From the NCBI RefSeq assembly GCF_020736845.1, contig NZ_JAFFQR010000063.1:1-64000 (forward strand): a stretch of 64,000 nt of DNA, given 5' to 3'. Shown piece by piece: positions 8,632 through 16,807 of the stretch (its first letter is position 1; each line of letters opens with the position of its first letter). The position numbers and the translations under genes were made by a program. Origin of the DNA: Paenibacillus farraposensis. GTDB lineage: Bacteria > Bacillota > Bacilli > Paenibacillales > Paenibacillaceae. Below the pieces are notes generated by a model that had not been told where the DNA came from, made no database searches, and saw only the letters and a list, made by a program, of their open reading frames with translations.

Positions 8632-9375
8632 GTGCCCATTGGAAAGATGATTCAATATAGGGAAATGCAAGAACATCCCGTTTTGCGTTTTCATTTGCCG
8701 GAAACGAATTGGATTAGCAAAGCAAGAACCTTTCGCATGCTGGATGAATATCGGACGGTTTACATTAAGCCCAATTATGGAAGCGGAGGAACAGGTGTTA
8801 TACGGGCAAAAAAGCTGGGGAGGAGATATGAGATTCGGTGCGGCTCTAACCGCAGAATTGTCAGATCCCACGCGGTGAGAAAAGCGATCCGAACCTATCG
8901 GAGGTCACATCGCCGCTATTTGGTACAACAAGGGCTTCGGTTGGCAAAATACCAAGGATCGATCTTTGATGTCAGAGTATACATGCAGAAGCCCGAATCA
9001 GAATGGGTCATTTCAGGAATGACCGGTCGTGTTGCCGCACCCCGAAAAGTGGTTACCAATTACCGCAAAGGAGGACATGCGGCACCATTGTCCAAAGTGC
9101 TTTTAAAGGTCTTTGAGAATGACAGGACGAAAATGAAAGAAACGCTGGATCAGATCATTGAGCTTTCCAAAATGGTTGCTGACACGATTGATAAAAATTA
9201 CCCATATCGCGAGCTGGGTATTGATCTTGCCATTGAGAAAAGTGGTCAAATCTGGATTATTGAGGCCAATCCGCATCCCGGTCATAAATTGTTCAAGCAG
9301 TTACCCAATTATGGGATGGTTCGCAACATTTTGAAAAACAAACGCCGGATTCGGCATTGGGAGAAATATCATTGA
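8632..9375 (+). CDS. YheC/YheD-type ATP-grasp protein, paralogue of the gene at 70
   Basis: Third ATP-grasp protein, 248 aa from GTG 8632, placed 6 nt after GAGGG (8621-8625). It aligns end to end with the protein at 70-801, sharing VPIGKM, HPVLR.HLPET, KPN.GSGG, GLRLAKY.GSIFD and IIEAN.HPGH, by eye more than half identical. The leaders also match: TGCAAAAACCCAACAGA here against GCGCAAAAAACCCAAAAGA before the first copy. This points to duplication of the gene with its 5' region. It is separated from the phosphonate operon by unrelated genes, and an independent promoter is not obvious. Confidence 0.8.
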   Translation: MPIGKMIQYREMQEHPVLRFHLPETNWISKARTFRMLDEYRTVYIKPNYGSGGTGVIRAKKLGRRYEIRCGSNRRIVRSHAVRKAIRTYRRSHRRYLVQQGLRLAKYQGSIFDVRVYMQKPESEWVISGMTGRVAAPRKVVTNYRKGGHAAPLSKVLLKVFENDRTKMKETLDQIIELSKMVADTIDKNYPYRELGIDLAIEKSGQIWIIEANPHPGHKLFKQLPNYGMVRNILKNKRRIRHWEKYH

Positions 9376-9392
9376 TGAGATCAGGAGGAAGA

Positions 9393-9437
9393 GAGGGAGA
9401 ACACCCAAGCAAAAGCGCGGGAGTGCTCTCCGTTTTT
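9393..9437 (+). terminator. Intrinsic terminator after the third ATP-grasp gene
   Basis: GGGAGAACACCC and GGGAGTGCTCTCC form an imperfect stem followed by GTTTTT, starting 18 bp after the stop codon. Confidence 0.65.
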
Positions 9438-9481
9438 AAGTCAATCTGTGCTCTGCACTAACATGATTTTTGACAAAGCGT

Positions 9482-10192
9482 TTAGGTCAGAGTGTGTCCT
9501 CCGTCCACATGGAGAACAGTTCCGGTCACAAAATGATTGTGGATTAAATAAAGCACGCCTTGTGCAACATCCTCGGGATGTCCCACTCGTTTTACAGGGA
9601 GCTTATCTGCCACCGTAGCATAGAACTGATTACGTGTATTTTCGGGCATTTTGCTGCGGGAAGGTGTATCAATAATACCGGGTGAGACGATATTCACGCG
9701 GATAGGAGCAAGCTCCAGCGCCAAGGTTTGACCAAGATTCGAAACGGCTGCATTAACAGCCCCAAGTGCTGAGGACCCAATCATCGGTTTATATGCTACT
9801 ACACCGGAAAATAAGGTTATGGACCCCTGGGCTGAGAGCTTGGGTGCTCCGTATTTGGCTGCATAATATGGGCCCCAAAACTTGCTCTCGAATAGCTTGC
9901 GCGCTTGAACCGTTTCCAACTGGAGGAATGATCCACCAGATGTTTCTGCTGCGCTAATGACCAGATGATCATACTTGCCGACTTGTTCAAAAAAGGATTT
10001 TACCTGCTGCTCATCTGTCGTATCTAGCACATATGCTGCAGCCCGTGGGCCCAGCATTTCTTTGGCCTTGTGCAATTTATCTTCCGAACGGCTGGCGATA
10101 ACCACTTCCGCACCAAGCGAAATGACTTGCTTGGCTGTCTCTAAACCAATACCAGAGCTTCCACCAATAATCACAATTTTTTGATTTTTCAA
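9482..10192 (-). CDS. SDR-family oxidoreductase
   Basis: Short-chain dehydrogenase, 236 aa, beginning at a TTG (10192) 8 nt after GGAGG. Nucleotide-binding motif GGSSGIGLETAK (about residues 9-20), and the C-terminal VTGTVLHVDGGHTL is typical. The usual YxxxK pair is not seen: the region reads SSALGAVNAAVSNLGQ, as in the atypical SDRs that lack the catalytic Tyr, so activity is uncertain. It lies 30 bp downstream of the flavodoxin-fold reductase on the same strand and probably shares its HxlR-controlled promoter. Confidence 0.8.
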   Translation of the reverse strand: MKNQKIVIIGGSSGIGLETAKQVISLGAEVVIASRSEDKLHKAKEMLGPRAAAYVLDTTDEQQVKSFFEQVGKYDHLVISAAETSGGSFLQLETVQARKLFESKFWGPYYAAKYGAPKLSAQGSITLFSGVVAYKPMIGSSALGAVNAAVSNLGQTLALELAPIRVNIVSPGIIDTPSRSKMPENTRNQFYATVADKLPVKRVGHPEDVAQGVLYLIHNHFVTGTVLHVDGGHTLT

Positions 10193-10222
10193 TTCAATAA
10201 CCTCCTATGTTAGCTTAATGTA

Positions 10223-10774
10223 TTAATCATTGAATACGGCTTGTAGATGTGTATCAAGGTTAGTAATAAATTGGGGGATATTCGGGTTCTTAACAACGTC
10301 ATAGCATGCAAAGCTCTTCAGAGGCTTCATGCCGAGAAATGTATGTGCAGAATGCAAATGACGGAGCGTTACTTCCAAGCTATCGCCATTAAAAAAGCGA
10401 GCTGGATCATTAAAGGCTTTTTCCGGGGCATTCCAGGTCGTTGAGAACATATATTTTTTGTCGGTTAACAAGCCGCCGCTTCCATATTCACGAGCACCCG
10501 TGAAGAATACACCGTAAGCGTAAACTTCATCCATATAAGTCTTCAATGATCCTGGAACACTGAACCAATAGATAGGCGTCTGGTAGATGACCACATCGGC
10601 CCATAGGAACTTCTCGTGTTCCTCGCTAATCGTATAGCCGTTTTGGATAGTCGTTGTTTTGATGTTGTTCTCTTTACTTAAGAGCCGCACCATATTGTCC
10701 ATCAATGTTTGATTCAATTTCCCTTCGGCTGCATCATACTTTTGATGACCATTAATGATGAGTATATTTTTCAT
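10223..10774 (-). CDS. NAD(P)H oxidoreductase, flavodoxin-like fold (MdaB/KefF type)
   Basis: FMN/FAD quinone reductase-like protein, 183 aa. The ATG at 10774 is preceded by AAAAGGAGAT; a longer upstream reading adds a Gly/Thr-rich stretch with no family similarity. Motifs: ILIINGHQKY (phosphate loop strand), QTPIYWFSVPGSLKTYMDEVYAYG (about residues 66-90). Family members reduce quinones, azo compounds or electrophiles. It lies divergent from an HxlR regulator, a common arrangement for electrophile- or redox-inducible reductases. Confidence 0.85.
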   Translation of the reverse strand: MKNILIINGHQKYDAAEGKLNQTLMDNMVRLLSKENNIKTTTIQNGYTISEEHEKFLWADVVIYQTPIYWFSVPGSLKTYMDEVYAYGVFFTGAREYGSGGLLTDKKYMFSTTWNAPEKAFNDPARFFNGDSLEVTLRHLHSAHTFLGMKPLKSFACYDVVKNPNIPQFITNLDTHLQAVFND

Positions 10775-10922
10775 TGCTCCATCTCCTTTTCCCACTGTCT
10801 TTGTTGTCCCTGTTCCCAACGGCTAATCACCTTCTCATGTTAGAGAAAGTGTTATTTGTTACATCGATATTGTATATATATTAAATTCATTTAGGGAAGT
10901 AGTATTATTTAATTCATATAGT

Positions 10923-10935
10923 TTCCTTAAAGGAA
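10923..10935. promoter_or_regulatory. Candidate HxlR operator
   Basis: Perfect 6-1-6 palindrome TTCCTT-A-AAGGAA in the divergent intergenic region between the reductase and the HxlR gene. HxlR-family proteins usually bind such palindromes in their own divergent promoters; inference. Confidence 0.4.
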
Positions 10936-10984
10936 TTATTGTGATACTATTGGGTTAACAGATGTTTTTGGGAGGATGGTTCCT

Positions 10985-11335
10985 ATGCACGTTCAAGAGC
11001 CAATTGAATTAACCAAAGGGATACCAGGCGAGCCATGCCCTATTGCCCAAACGCTTGATTTGATTGGTACGAAATGGACCTTTTTAATCATTCGTGACCT
11101 TCTTATCGAAGGAACATTGCGATTTAGCCAGCTTTTAAAATCTATGAAGGGGATTAGTCCCAAAACGCTTTCTCTACGCCTGAAGGAGCTTGAAGACAAT
11201 GGTCTGTTGGAGAGGAAGGTTTATCCCGAGGTTCCCCCCCGTGTTGAATATTCATTAACAGAAAAAGGGAAGCGACTGGAGGGTATTTTTATTGAGCTAA
11301 AGAGATTTGGACTGGAATTAAAAGCAGATCATTGA
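10985..11335 (+). CDS. HxlR-family transcriptional regulator
   Basis: Winged-helix MarR-like regulator, 116 aa from ATG 10985; GGGAGG at 10970-10975 is 9 nt upstream, whereas the ATG at 10976 overlaps the ribosome site. Family signature CPIAQTLDLIGTKWTFLIIRDL with the conserved Cys near residue 16, then RFSQLLKSMKGISPKTLSLRLKELEDNGL and the wing PRVEYSLTEKG. The cysteine is often a redox or electrophile sensor. Divergently transcribed from the flavodoxin-fold reductase and SDR, its probable targets. Confidence 0.9.
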   Translation: MHVQEPIELTKGIPGEPCPIAQTLDLIGTKWTFLIIRDLLIEGTLRFSQLLKSMKGISPKTLSLRLKELEDNGLLERKVYPEVPPRVEYSLTEKGKRLEGIFIELKRFGLELKADH

Positions 11336-11360
11336 GAGATTGTCCGAGAGGGGCTCTTAA

Positions 11361-11394
11361 CAACAACCGTCTTCTTGCTGGGAAGGCGGTTGTT
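11361..11394. terminator. Hairpin between convergent genes
   Basis: CAACAACCGTCTTC (11361-11374) pairs with GAAGGCGGTTGTTG (11381-11394), between the converging HxlR and SDR genes. The T tract is poor on both strands. Confidence 0.5.
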
Positions 11395-11395
11395 G

Positions 11396-12139
11396 TCATT
11401 GCAGTGTTTGTCCGCTGTCTACCGTAATAATCTGGCCTGTCATGGCTTCCTGCTCCAAGGCAAAACACACCATGCTGGCAATATCATCAGGTGTGGAAAT
11501 GCACTGTAGAAGCAAATGGGGAGCCAGCTGTTTCATTTGTTCCTCTCTGCCTGCCCACCATCTGGTCGCTACCGCTCCCGGCACGATGCAATTGACCCGA
11601 ATATCCGGTGCCAAAGCCCGTGCTAACGATTTCGTCAGCCCGTGAACGGCCGCTTTGGATACGGCATAGGGAAGTGAGGAGCCTAATCCCGTTTGTCCCG
11701 CTATACTTCCTAGATTGACGATAGCCCCTCGTCTATTATTCTTCATATAAGGAGCTACGGCTCTGGCACAGTAAAACATGCCTTTTACATTTACATCCCA
11801 AAGTGCATCCCATACTTCCTCGGTGGCTGCTTCCAAATCATCCATAGGAATATGCTGTGTAATACTGGCGTTATTCACGAGCAGATCAACCGTTCCAAAT
11901 TGCTGAACAATCTGATCGACCATGTTTCGAACTTCCTTGTCCTGGGAAACATCCGCCTGAAGTGCGACAGCACGTCCACCTTGTTCAAGGATCGTACGCA
12001 CCGTTTCCTCCGCATCGTGTTTAGAGCGGGAGTAGTTGACGATTACCGTCGCTTTTCGATGTGCCAACGCCAGACTGATGGCTCTCCCGATCCCTGTACC
12101 TCCACCCGTAACCAGTGCTATCGTTTGTTGTAAATCCAT
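11396..12139 (-). CDS. SDR-family oxidoreductase (FabG-like)
   Basis: Classical short-chain dehydrogenase of about 247 aa. TGGGTGIGRA near the N-terminus, NNAS, catalytic Ser in NLGSIAGQTG, YAVSKAAVHG for Tyr-Lys, and a TGQIITVDSG C-terminus. ATG 12139 is used because AAGGAGTG sits 8 nt upstream; a longer in-frame start has no such site. Divergent from a LysR regulator, which probably controls it. Substrate unknown. Confidence 0.85.
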   Translation of the reverse strand: MDLQQTIALVTGGGTGIGRAISLALAHRKATVIVNYSRSKHDAEETVRTILEQGGRAVALQADVSQDKEVRNMVDQIVQQFGTVDLLVNNASITQHIPMDDLEAATEEVWDALWDVNVKGMFYCARAVAPYMKNNRRGAIVNLGSIAGQTGLGSSLPYAVSKAAVHGLTKSLARALAPDIRVNCIVPGAVATRWWAGREEQMKQLAPHLLLQCISTPDDIASMVCFALEQEAMTGQIITVDSGQTLQ

Positions 12140-12202
12140 TTCTAAACACTCCTTATTTATTCTGATATTTATCATTGTAGAGGATGCACTGAATTCTGTA
12201 TA

Positions 12203-12240
12203 ATTGAATTAATCGAACAAATGATTCAATAAAATTGAAT
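12203..12240. promoter_or_regulatory. Candidate LysR-type operator
   Basis: ATTGAAT (12203-12209) and ATTCAAT (12224-12230) form an inverted repeat with a 14-nt spacer, and a further ATTGAAT lies at 12234-12240, all in the short divergent promoter region between the SDR and the LysR gene. The array fits recognition and activation half-sites; inference. Confidence 0.45.
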
Positions 12241-12259
12241 GCCTATAAGGAGTATGCGT

Positions 12260-13186
12260 ATGGATACTAGAACGCTGAAAACATTTCAAATGATTGTGAA
12301 TCACGGTAGCTTTATTCGTGCAGCGGAAGAGATGAAATACGCACAATCTACAGTGACGATGCAAATGCAGAAGCTCGAAGCCGATATGGGAGTTCAACTG
12401 ATTGAACGGGGCAAGAAAATAAAGCTAACCGAAGCGGGCAGGATGTTGTACGAGCAGAGCCTGCATATTGTACAGGACATGGAGCAATTACAAAAAAACA
12501 TGGAGGAGCTGCAAATGGGGACCGCAGGTCACATTCGTATTGGAGTGACCGAACCGACCGCCAGTTATCGGCTACCGAGAATTTTAAAACGATTCTTATC
12601 GAATTACCCGAACATTCGCATTTCGGTTGAGTTTGGGAATACCCCCACGCTAAGCGAGCGTATACTCCACGGGGATATAGATGTGGCGCTATGTTCCGCA
12701 CCGGATTTGGGCACAGCACTTTATTTTGAACCTTTATTTAAGGAGAATTTTGTGGTTTTGATGCCTGAACATCATCCGCTTGCAGAAAAGGAATGCATTG
12801 GACCAGCGGATTTGCAAGGCCATCGCTTGCTTATTACATCGACCATCTGTCCTTATCGTCGCAAGCTTGAAATGGTCATGAAGGAATATGGAATAACCAC
12901 GTTAGACACGATGGAAATTGGCAGCATGACGGCTCTGAAATCTTATGTGGAAAGCGATTTGGGAATAGCTCTTGTGCCGCAAATTCTGGTCTGCCCTGTC
13001 CCGGAAGGGACAGCGGTGAGGGAATTAAGTGGAAGCCTGATCGATATGACCTTCGGAATCCTTTGTAAAGCATCAGAGGCGCCGCTAAAGCTGGCGAGCT
13101 CAAGACTGTACGCCACGTTGAAACAGGAGCTTGGGGAAATATCCCCCATCGTGTACACTTCCAGCTCAGGTCCGCCTGAATGCTAA
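12260..13186 (+). CDS. LysR-family transcriptional regulator
   Basis: LTTR with N-terminal winged helix (TLKTFQMIVNHGSFIRAAEE, then QSTVTMQMQKLEADMGVQL) and a periplasmic-binding-protein-like effector domain from about residue 90 (GHIRIGVTEPTASYRLP). 308 aa from ATG 12260, with AAGGAG 7 nt upstream. Divergent from the SDR gene across a palindromic region, so autorepression and activation of the SDR are the default expectation. Effector unknown. Confidence 0.9.
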   Translation: MDTRTLKTFQMIVNHGSFIRAAEEMKYAQSTVTMQMQKLEADMGVQLIERGKKIKLTEAGRMLYEQSLHIVQDMEQLQKNMEELQMGTAGHIRIGVTEPTASYRLPRILKRFLSNYPNIRISVEFGNTPTLSERILHGDIDVALCSAPDLGTALYFEPLFKENFVVLMPEHHPLAEKECIGPADLQGHRLLITSTICPYRRKLEMVMKEYGITTLDTMEIGSMTALKSYVESDLGIALVPQILVCPVPEGTAVRELSGSLIDMTFGILCKASEAPLKLASSRLYATLKQELGEISPIVYTSSSGPPEC

Positions 13187-13420
13187 TAATTGCTTGCAGG
13201 CAACCATTCCAATCGCATCACCTGATTTTACACTGAACTTTCGGGAATAGAATGGGTTTGCCCCTTGTGCTCATAATTAAAATTTGGGACAATAACGAAG
13301 TGCCTGAATAGCGCAGAAAGCTTAAACATGCTATGATGCAATGATAGTTGAGACGAATGGCGATGGCTTTGATTTATATAGAGGAATACGAAATTTTAAG
13401 TTTTGAAAAGAGGATCAAAC

Positions 13421-14518
13421 ATGAAAAAGGAATCCATTTATGGATTAACGCTGGATCAATTGGCAGCATGGCTCATGGAGCATGGCCATAAGAAATCTCG
13501 CGCGTTGCAGGTGTGGGATGCGTTGTATCGGAAGCGGGTCACTGACTTTGCAGCGATGACAGAGGTTCATGAGAACTGTACTCGTCTGCTGGAAGAGTAT
13601 TTTTCCATAGAAATATTGGAAGAGCATGTGAAGCAGCAGTCGGCGGACGGGACGGTCAAGTTTTTGTTCCGGCTGCAGGATGGAAACTTGATTGAGACTG
13701 TATTGATGCGGCATAAGTTTGGACTGTCTGTATGTGTGACGACGCAGGTAGGCTGTAATATTGGATGCAGCTTCTGTGCTAGTGGACTGCTGAAGAAGAG
13801 CCGTGACCTGTCCAGCAGTGAAATTGTAGGGCAAATTATGAAGGTGCAGCTGTATCTGGATCAGGAGCGTCCGGGCGACCAGGTCAGCCATGTCGTTGTC
13901 ATGGGGATTGGCGAGCCGTTTGATAACTTTGTGAATCTGTCCGATTTCATTCGGGTCATTAAGGATCACAAAGGACTGGCGATTGGCCCTCGGCATATTA
14001 CCGTCTCTACCAGTGGGCTGGCCGATAAAATCATTGAATTTGCAGATTCCGATCTGCATGTCAATTTGGCGATTTCCCTTCATGCGCCTAATAATGAGCT
14101 TCGCACCCGTATTATGAAGATCAACCGGGCGATTCCGATGGAGAAGCTTATGCAGGCGATTGACTATTATCTGGACAAAACGAATCGTCGCATTACGCTC
14201 GAATACATTTTGTTAAAGGATGTTAATGACGGCAAGGAGCACGCGCTGGAGCTGGCTGAGCTGGTAGGCCATCGCCGCAATCTGGCGAACGTGAACCTGA
14301 TTCCGTATAATCCGGTGGATGAGCACAGCCAATACCAGCGGAGCGAGCCTGAATCCATTACCGGCTTCTATGATGTATTGAAAAAGCAGGGCATTAGCTG
14401 TAGCGTTCGGCTAGAGCACGGGGCCGACATTGACGCGGCCTGCGGACAGCTTCGCAGCAAGCAAATCCGCAAGGATGCCCAAGGCAGCCGCAATTTGGAA
14501 CGCGAAGCAATTAGTTAA
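13421..14518 (+). CDS. rlmN: Radical SAM 23S rRNA (adenine-C2) methyltransferase, RlmN family
   Basis: Methylates C2 of an adenosine in 23S rRNA (and, in RlmN, tRNA). The SAM/4Fe-4S motif is CNIGCSFC (about residues 111-118) after [14 protein letters not shown] follows, and the C-terminal [10 protein letters not shown] carries the Cys that forms the methyl-carrier intermediate. 365 aa from ATG 13421. The closely related Cfr enzymes modify C8 and give antibiotic resistance; MGIGEPFDN and the order of motifs look RlmN-like rather than Cfr-like. It stands alone, so it may be a second rlmN copy in this genome. Confidence 0.85.
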   Translation: MKKESIYGLTLDQLAAWLMEHGHKKSRALQVWDALYRKRVTDFAAMTEVHENCTRLLEEYFSIEILEEHVKQQSADGTVKFLFRLQDGNLIETVLMRHKFGLSVCVTTQVGCNIGCSFCASGLLKKSRDLSSSEIVGQIMKVQLYLDQERPGDQVSHVVVMGIGEPFDNFVNLSDFIRVIKDHKGLAIGPRHITVSTSGLADKIIEFADSDLHVNLAISLHAPNNELRTRIMKINRAIPMEKLMQAIDYYLDKTNRRITLEYILLKDVNDGKEHALELAELVGHRRNLANVNLIPYNPVDEHSQYQRSEPESITGFYDVLKKQGISCSVRLEHGADIDAACGQLRSKQIRKDAQGSRNLEREAIS

Positions 14519-14524
14519 ATGCGC

Positions 14525-14557
14525 AAGCGTACTCTCTTACAGGAGTACGCTTTTTTT
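14525..14557 (+). terminator. Intrinsic terminator after rlmN
   Basis: AAGCGTACTC (14525-14534), 8-nt loop, GAGTACGCTT (14543-14552), then an unbroken T run. Confidence 0.9.
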
Positions 14558-14657
14558 GCATACGAATTTAAGGGCAAAACATCATCTGCAAATGTGAAAA
14601 TAGTCACGTAATAGTTGCCGCTTTTACGTTATAGTGAATGGTTAGTGGAGGGGTTAT

Positions 14658-15359
14658 ATGGCTAACGTAATTTCGAATGTGGCACTCATTCCGGGCATCT
14701 ATGTGATAAAAGTAGAGGGGAATTTCAGGGGGCAAATGGGGCAGTTCTACATGCTGCGCAGCGGGACGAATTATCCACTGTTACCCAGACCTATTAGCAT
14801 TTATGATATCGGGGAAGATCATATTTCCTTTTTATACCGGGTTGTTGGAGAGGGGACAAGCCTGTTTTCCCGGCTACAGCCGGGGCAGGAGATTCAACTG
14901 GAAGGGCCGTTCGGCAACGGTTTTCCCCAGGTAGAAGGGAGCCTGGCTTTAATTGGCGGCGGCATGGGGACGGCCCCATTGCTGCTGGCTGCCAAGCATT
15001 ACCCGCATGCGCACGTTTATCTGGGGTTTGCCCAGCAAGCCTTCGGGGTCGAGGCCTTCGAGGCTGTCGCAGCATCGGTGCAGGTCAAGGTCGGAGGAAG
15101 CATCGTCGAGCAGGTCGATCCGAATCTTTATGCGAATATGTTCTCCTGCGGGCCGACCCCCATGCTACAAGCGCTCGCGATGAAAACGGTGGGGACATCC
15201 TCCAGTTTATATATTTCAACAGAAAGGCACATGGCCTGTGGTATCGGCGCATGTTTGGGCTGTACGATGCGTACTCGTAAAGGTAATCGCAGGGTGTGTA
15301 AGGAAGGGCCTGTATTCCCGGTAGAGGAGGTGGAGTTTGATGATCTCCATGGCGTGTAA
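14658..15359 (+). CDS. pyrK: Dihydroorotate dehydrogenase electron-transfer subunit
   Basis: FAD/2Fe-2S subunit that passes electrons from class 1B dihydroorotate dehydrogenase to NAD. The ferredoxin-reductase-like flavin part has PRPISIYDI and GPFGNGFP, a [14 protein letters not shown] nucleotide-binding turn (about residues 100-113), and the 2Fe-2S cysteines are in CGIGACLGC with a distal Cys in RRVCKEGP (about 196-216). 233 aa, slightly short for the family. Strong GGAGGGG site. It overlaps pyrD by 23 bp. The pair is not within a full pyr operon here, so it may be an additional copy. Confidence 0.9.
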   Translation: MANVISNVALIPGIYVIKVEGNFRGQMGQFYMLRSGTNYPLLPRPISIYDIGEDHISFLYRVVGEGTSLFSRLQPGQEIQLEGPFGNGFPQVEGSLALIGGGMGTAPLLLAAKHYPHAHVYLGFAQQAFGVEAFEAVAASVQVKVGGSIVEQVDPNLYANMFSCGPTPMLQALAMKTVGTSSSLYISTERHMACGIGACLGCTMRTRKGNRRVCKEGPVFPVEEVEFDDLHGV

Positions 15360-16272
15360 TATTGCGGGTGTACCGTTCAAGAACCCGATCATTATGGCTT
15401 CCGGTACGTTTGGGTTCGGACGAGAATATGCGGAATTTTATTCTCCCGAACTGCTGGGCGGCATTGTCGGCAAGGGGCTAACCCTTCATCCAAAGGCCGG
15501 TAATCCGGGATCGCGGGTACACGAGACGGCATCCGGCATGCTTAATAGCGTGGGGTTGGAGAATCCGGGTGTAGCCGCTTTTTTGAAGGATGAGCTGGAT
15601 GAAATGACTCGCTGGAACACGGCTGTTATTGCCAACGTGGGCGGCTCCAATCTGGAGGAATACGTTCAGGCGGTGGCTATGATTACGGAAAACGCGCAAA
15701 AACGCCGCACCATGAATCGCCGTGGTGTCGATATGCTGGAATTGAATATTTCTTGCCCTAACGTCAAGCAGGGCGGGATGCAATTCGGCATTCAGACGGA
15801 GGTGGCGCGTGAGGTCGTGCGGCAGGTGCGCAACGTAACCGCGCTCCCGCTGGTCGTCAAGCTGTCTCCCAATGCAGAGAACATTACGCAAATGGCGGTG
15901 ATGTGCGAGGAAGAAGGGGCAGACGGGATTTCGCTGATCAATACATTTTCTGCGATGAAAATTGATATACGTCGGCGCCGCAGTGTTTTCGCGAATACGT
16001 ATGCAGGTCTTTCCGGCCCGGCAATCAAGCCGATTGCCTTGCGCATGGTTCATCAGGTGGCTCAGGCCGTGTCGATTCCGGTGATCGGAATGGGCGGAAT
16101 CAGTTCGGTGGAGGATATTATTGAATTCACCATGGCAGGAGCTGCGGCGGTTCAGGTGGGAACGTACAATTTTGTCCATTTGTATGCCGGGGCTGAACTG
16201 GTACACGGGCTTGAGCAATGGATGCAGCAGGAAAAGGTGCAGTCATTGGATGAGATACGAGGAATCCTGTAA
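15337..16272 (+). CDS. pyrD: Dihydroorotate dehydrogenase, class 1B catalytic subunit
   Basis: FMN TIM-barrel enzyme oxidising dihydroorotate to orotate in pyrimidine synthesis. Motifs: [16 protein letters not shown] at the N-terminus, [14 protein letters not shown] with the catalytic-loop Cys (about residue 139), [21 protein letters not shown], and [16 protein letters not shown] (about 247-262). 311 aa, normal for PyrDB. ATG 15337 follows GGAGG inside pyrK, so the two subunits are translationally coupled. Confidence 0.95.
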   Translation: MMISMACNIAGVPFKNPIIMASGTFGFGREYAEFYSPELLGGIVGKGLTLHPKAGNPGSRVHETASGMLNSVGLENPGVAAFLKDELDEMTRWNTAVIANVGGSNLEEYVQAVAMITENAQKRRTMNRRGVDMLELNISCPNVKQGGMQFGIQTEVAREVVRQVRNVTALPLVVKLSPNAENITQMAVMCEEEGADGISLINTFSAMKIDIRRRRSVFANTYAGLSGPAIKPIALRMVHQVAQAVSIPVIGMGGISSVEDIIEFTMAGAAAVQVGTYNFVHLYAGAELVHGLEQWMQQEKVQSLDEIRGIL

Positions 16273-16301
16273 ATTTCGTATGTTTGCATAAACTTAAGCA
16301 T

Positions 16302-16345
16302 ACAAAGCCGACTTGTCTTTCTAGGCAAGCCGGTTTTGTATTTTA
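16302..16345 (+). terminator. Intrinsic terminator after pyrD
   Basis: ACAAAGCCGACTTG (16302-16315) pairs, with two mismatches, with CAAGCCGGTTTTGT (16326-16339), followed by ATTTTATTTT. Confidence 0.8.
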
Positions 16346-16369
16346 TTTTACCGAAACAGCCAAGCTTAA

Positions 16370-16552
16370 TTAGTGGTTAATATCGCACTTGTTCAAGATG
16401 AATGAAATTTGATTTTCCAGCCGATGAATGGCTTCCTTGGATGCTTGGTCGTGTGCACCTTGTTCCTGAAGCGCAGCGAGTTCCTGCTTGAGCTGATGAA
16501 GATCCTGTCCTGCATTGGCGCAGTTGTAATTGCTCTCGAGATTGTCAATCAT
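16370..16552 (-). CDS. Small hypothetical protein, coiled-coil-like
   Basis: About 60-aa protein starting MIDNLESNY; ATG 16552 is preceded 8 nt upstream by AATGGAGG, which rules against the slightly longer in-frame ATG at 16567. The middle is a likely amphipathic helix (LHQLKQELAALQEQG) and the second half another (IHRLENQISFILNKC). No family recognised; superficially like small Spo0E-type helical hairpins, but the S-x-x-L-D motif is absent. Confidence 0.5.
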   Translation of the reverse strand: MIDNLESNYNCANAGQDLHQLKQELAALQEQGAHDQASKEAIHRLENQISFILNKCDINH

Positions 16553-16728
16553 CCGATTGTCCTCCATTTCGTTAGGTATACGTCCTTATTATGGAGAATT
16601 GATTCTTCCTTATTCAGTATATTGTTTTATTTCAGATAAAGGCTGCGTTTGTTGTCGTTGGAGGTTTTTTTAGAGCTTGCAGATTAAGAAGGAATTTGTC
16701 AAACGATGTCGAATATCAAGGAATTATA

Positions 16729-16763
16729 GGAGCAGGAGCAGAAGCAGAAGCAGAAGCAGAAGA
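16729..16763 (+). repeat. GCAGAA hexanucleotide tandem repeat
   Basis: Purine-rich microsatellite: two GAGCAG-type units followed by about four GCAGAA units, 45 bp upstream of the sensor kinase start. Tandem repeats like this can vary in copy number by slippage; no coding ORF is evident across it. Confidence 0.8.
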
Positions 16764-16807
16764 CATGCTCTTCTTCCCAATGGAGAGCTTGAGAAAGAAG
16801 CTAGGTG

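Noticed and set aside
8503-8871. 122-codon ORF on the minus strand
   Set aside because: Antisense to the start of the third ATP-grasp gene; low-complexity and without a ribosome site.
1-9375. AEP phosphonolipid pathway
   Set aside because: No phosphonate cytidylyltransferase or CDP-alcohol phosphotransferase lies near the AEP genes, so lipid attachment is not supported here.
16370-16552. Spo0E-like assignment for the small protein
   Set aside because: Size and helical pattern are similar but the S-x-x-L-D signature is missing.
16729-16763. CRISPR-like repeat
   Set aside because: The repeat unit is only 6 bp with no spacers; a simple microsatellite.
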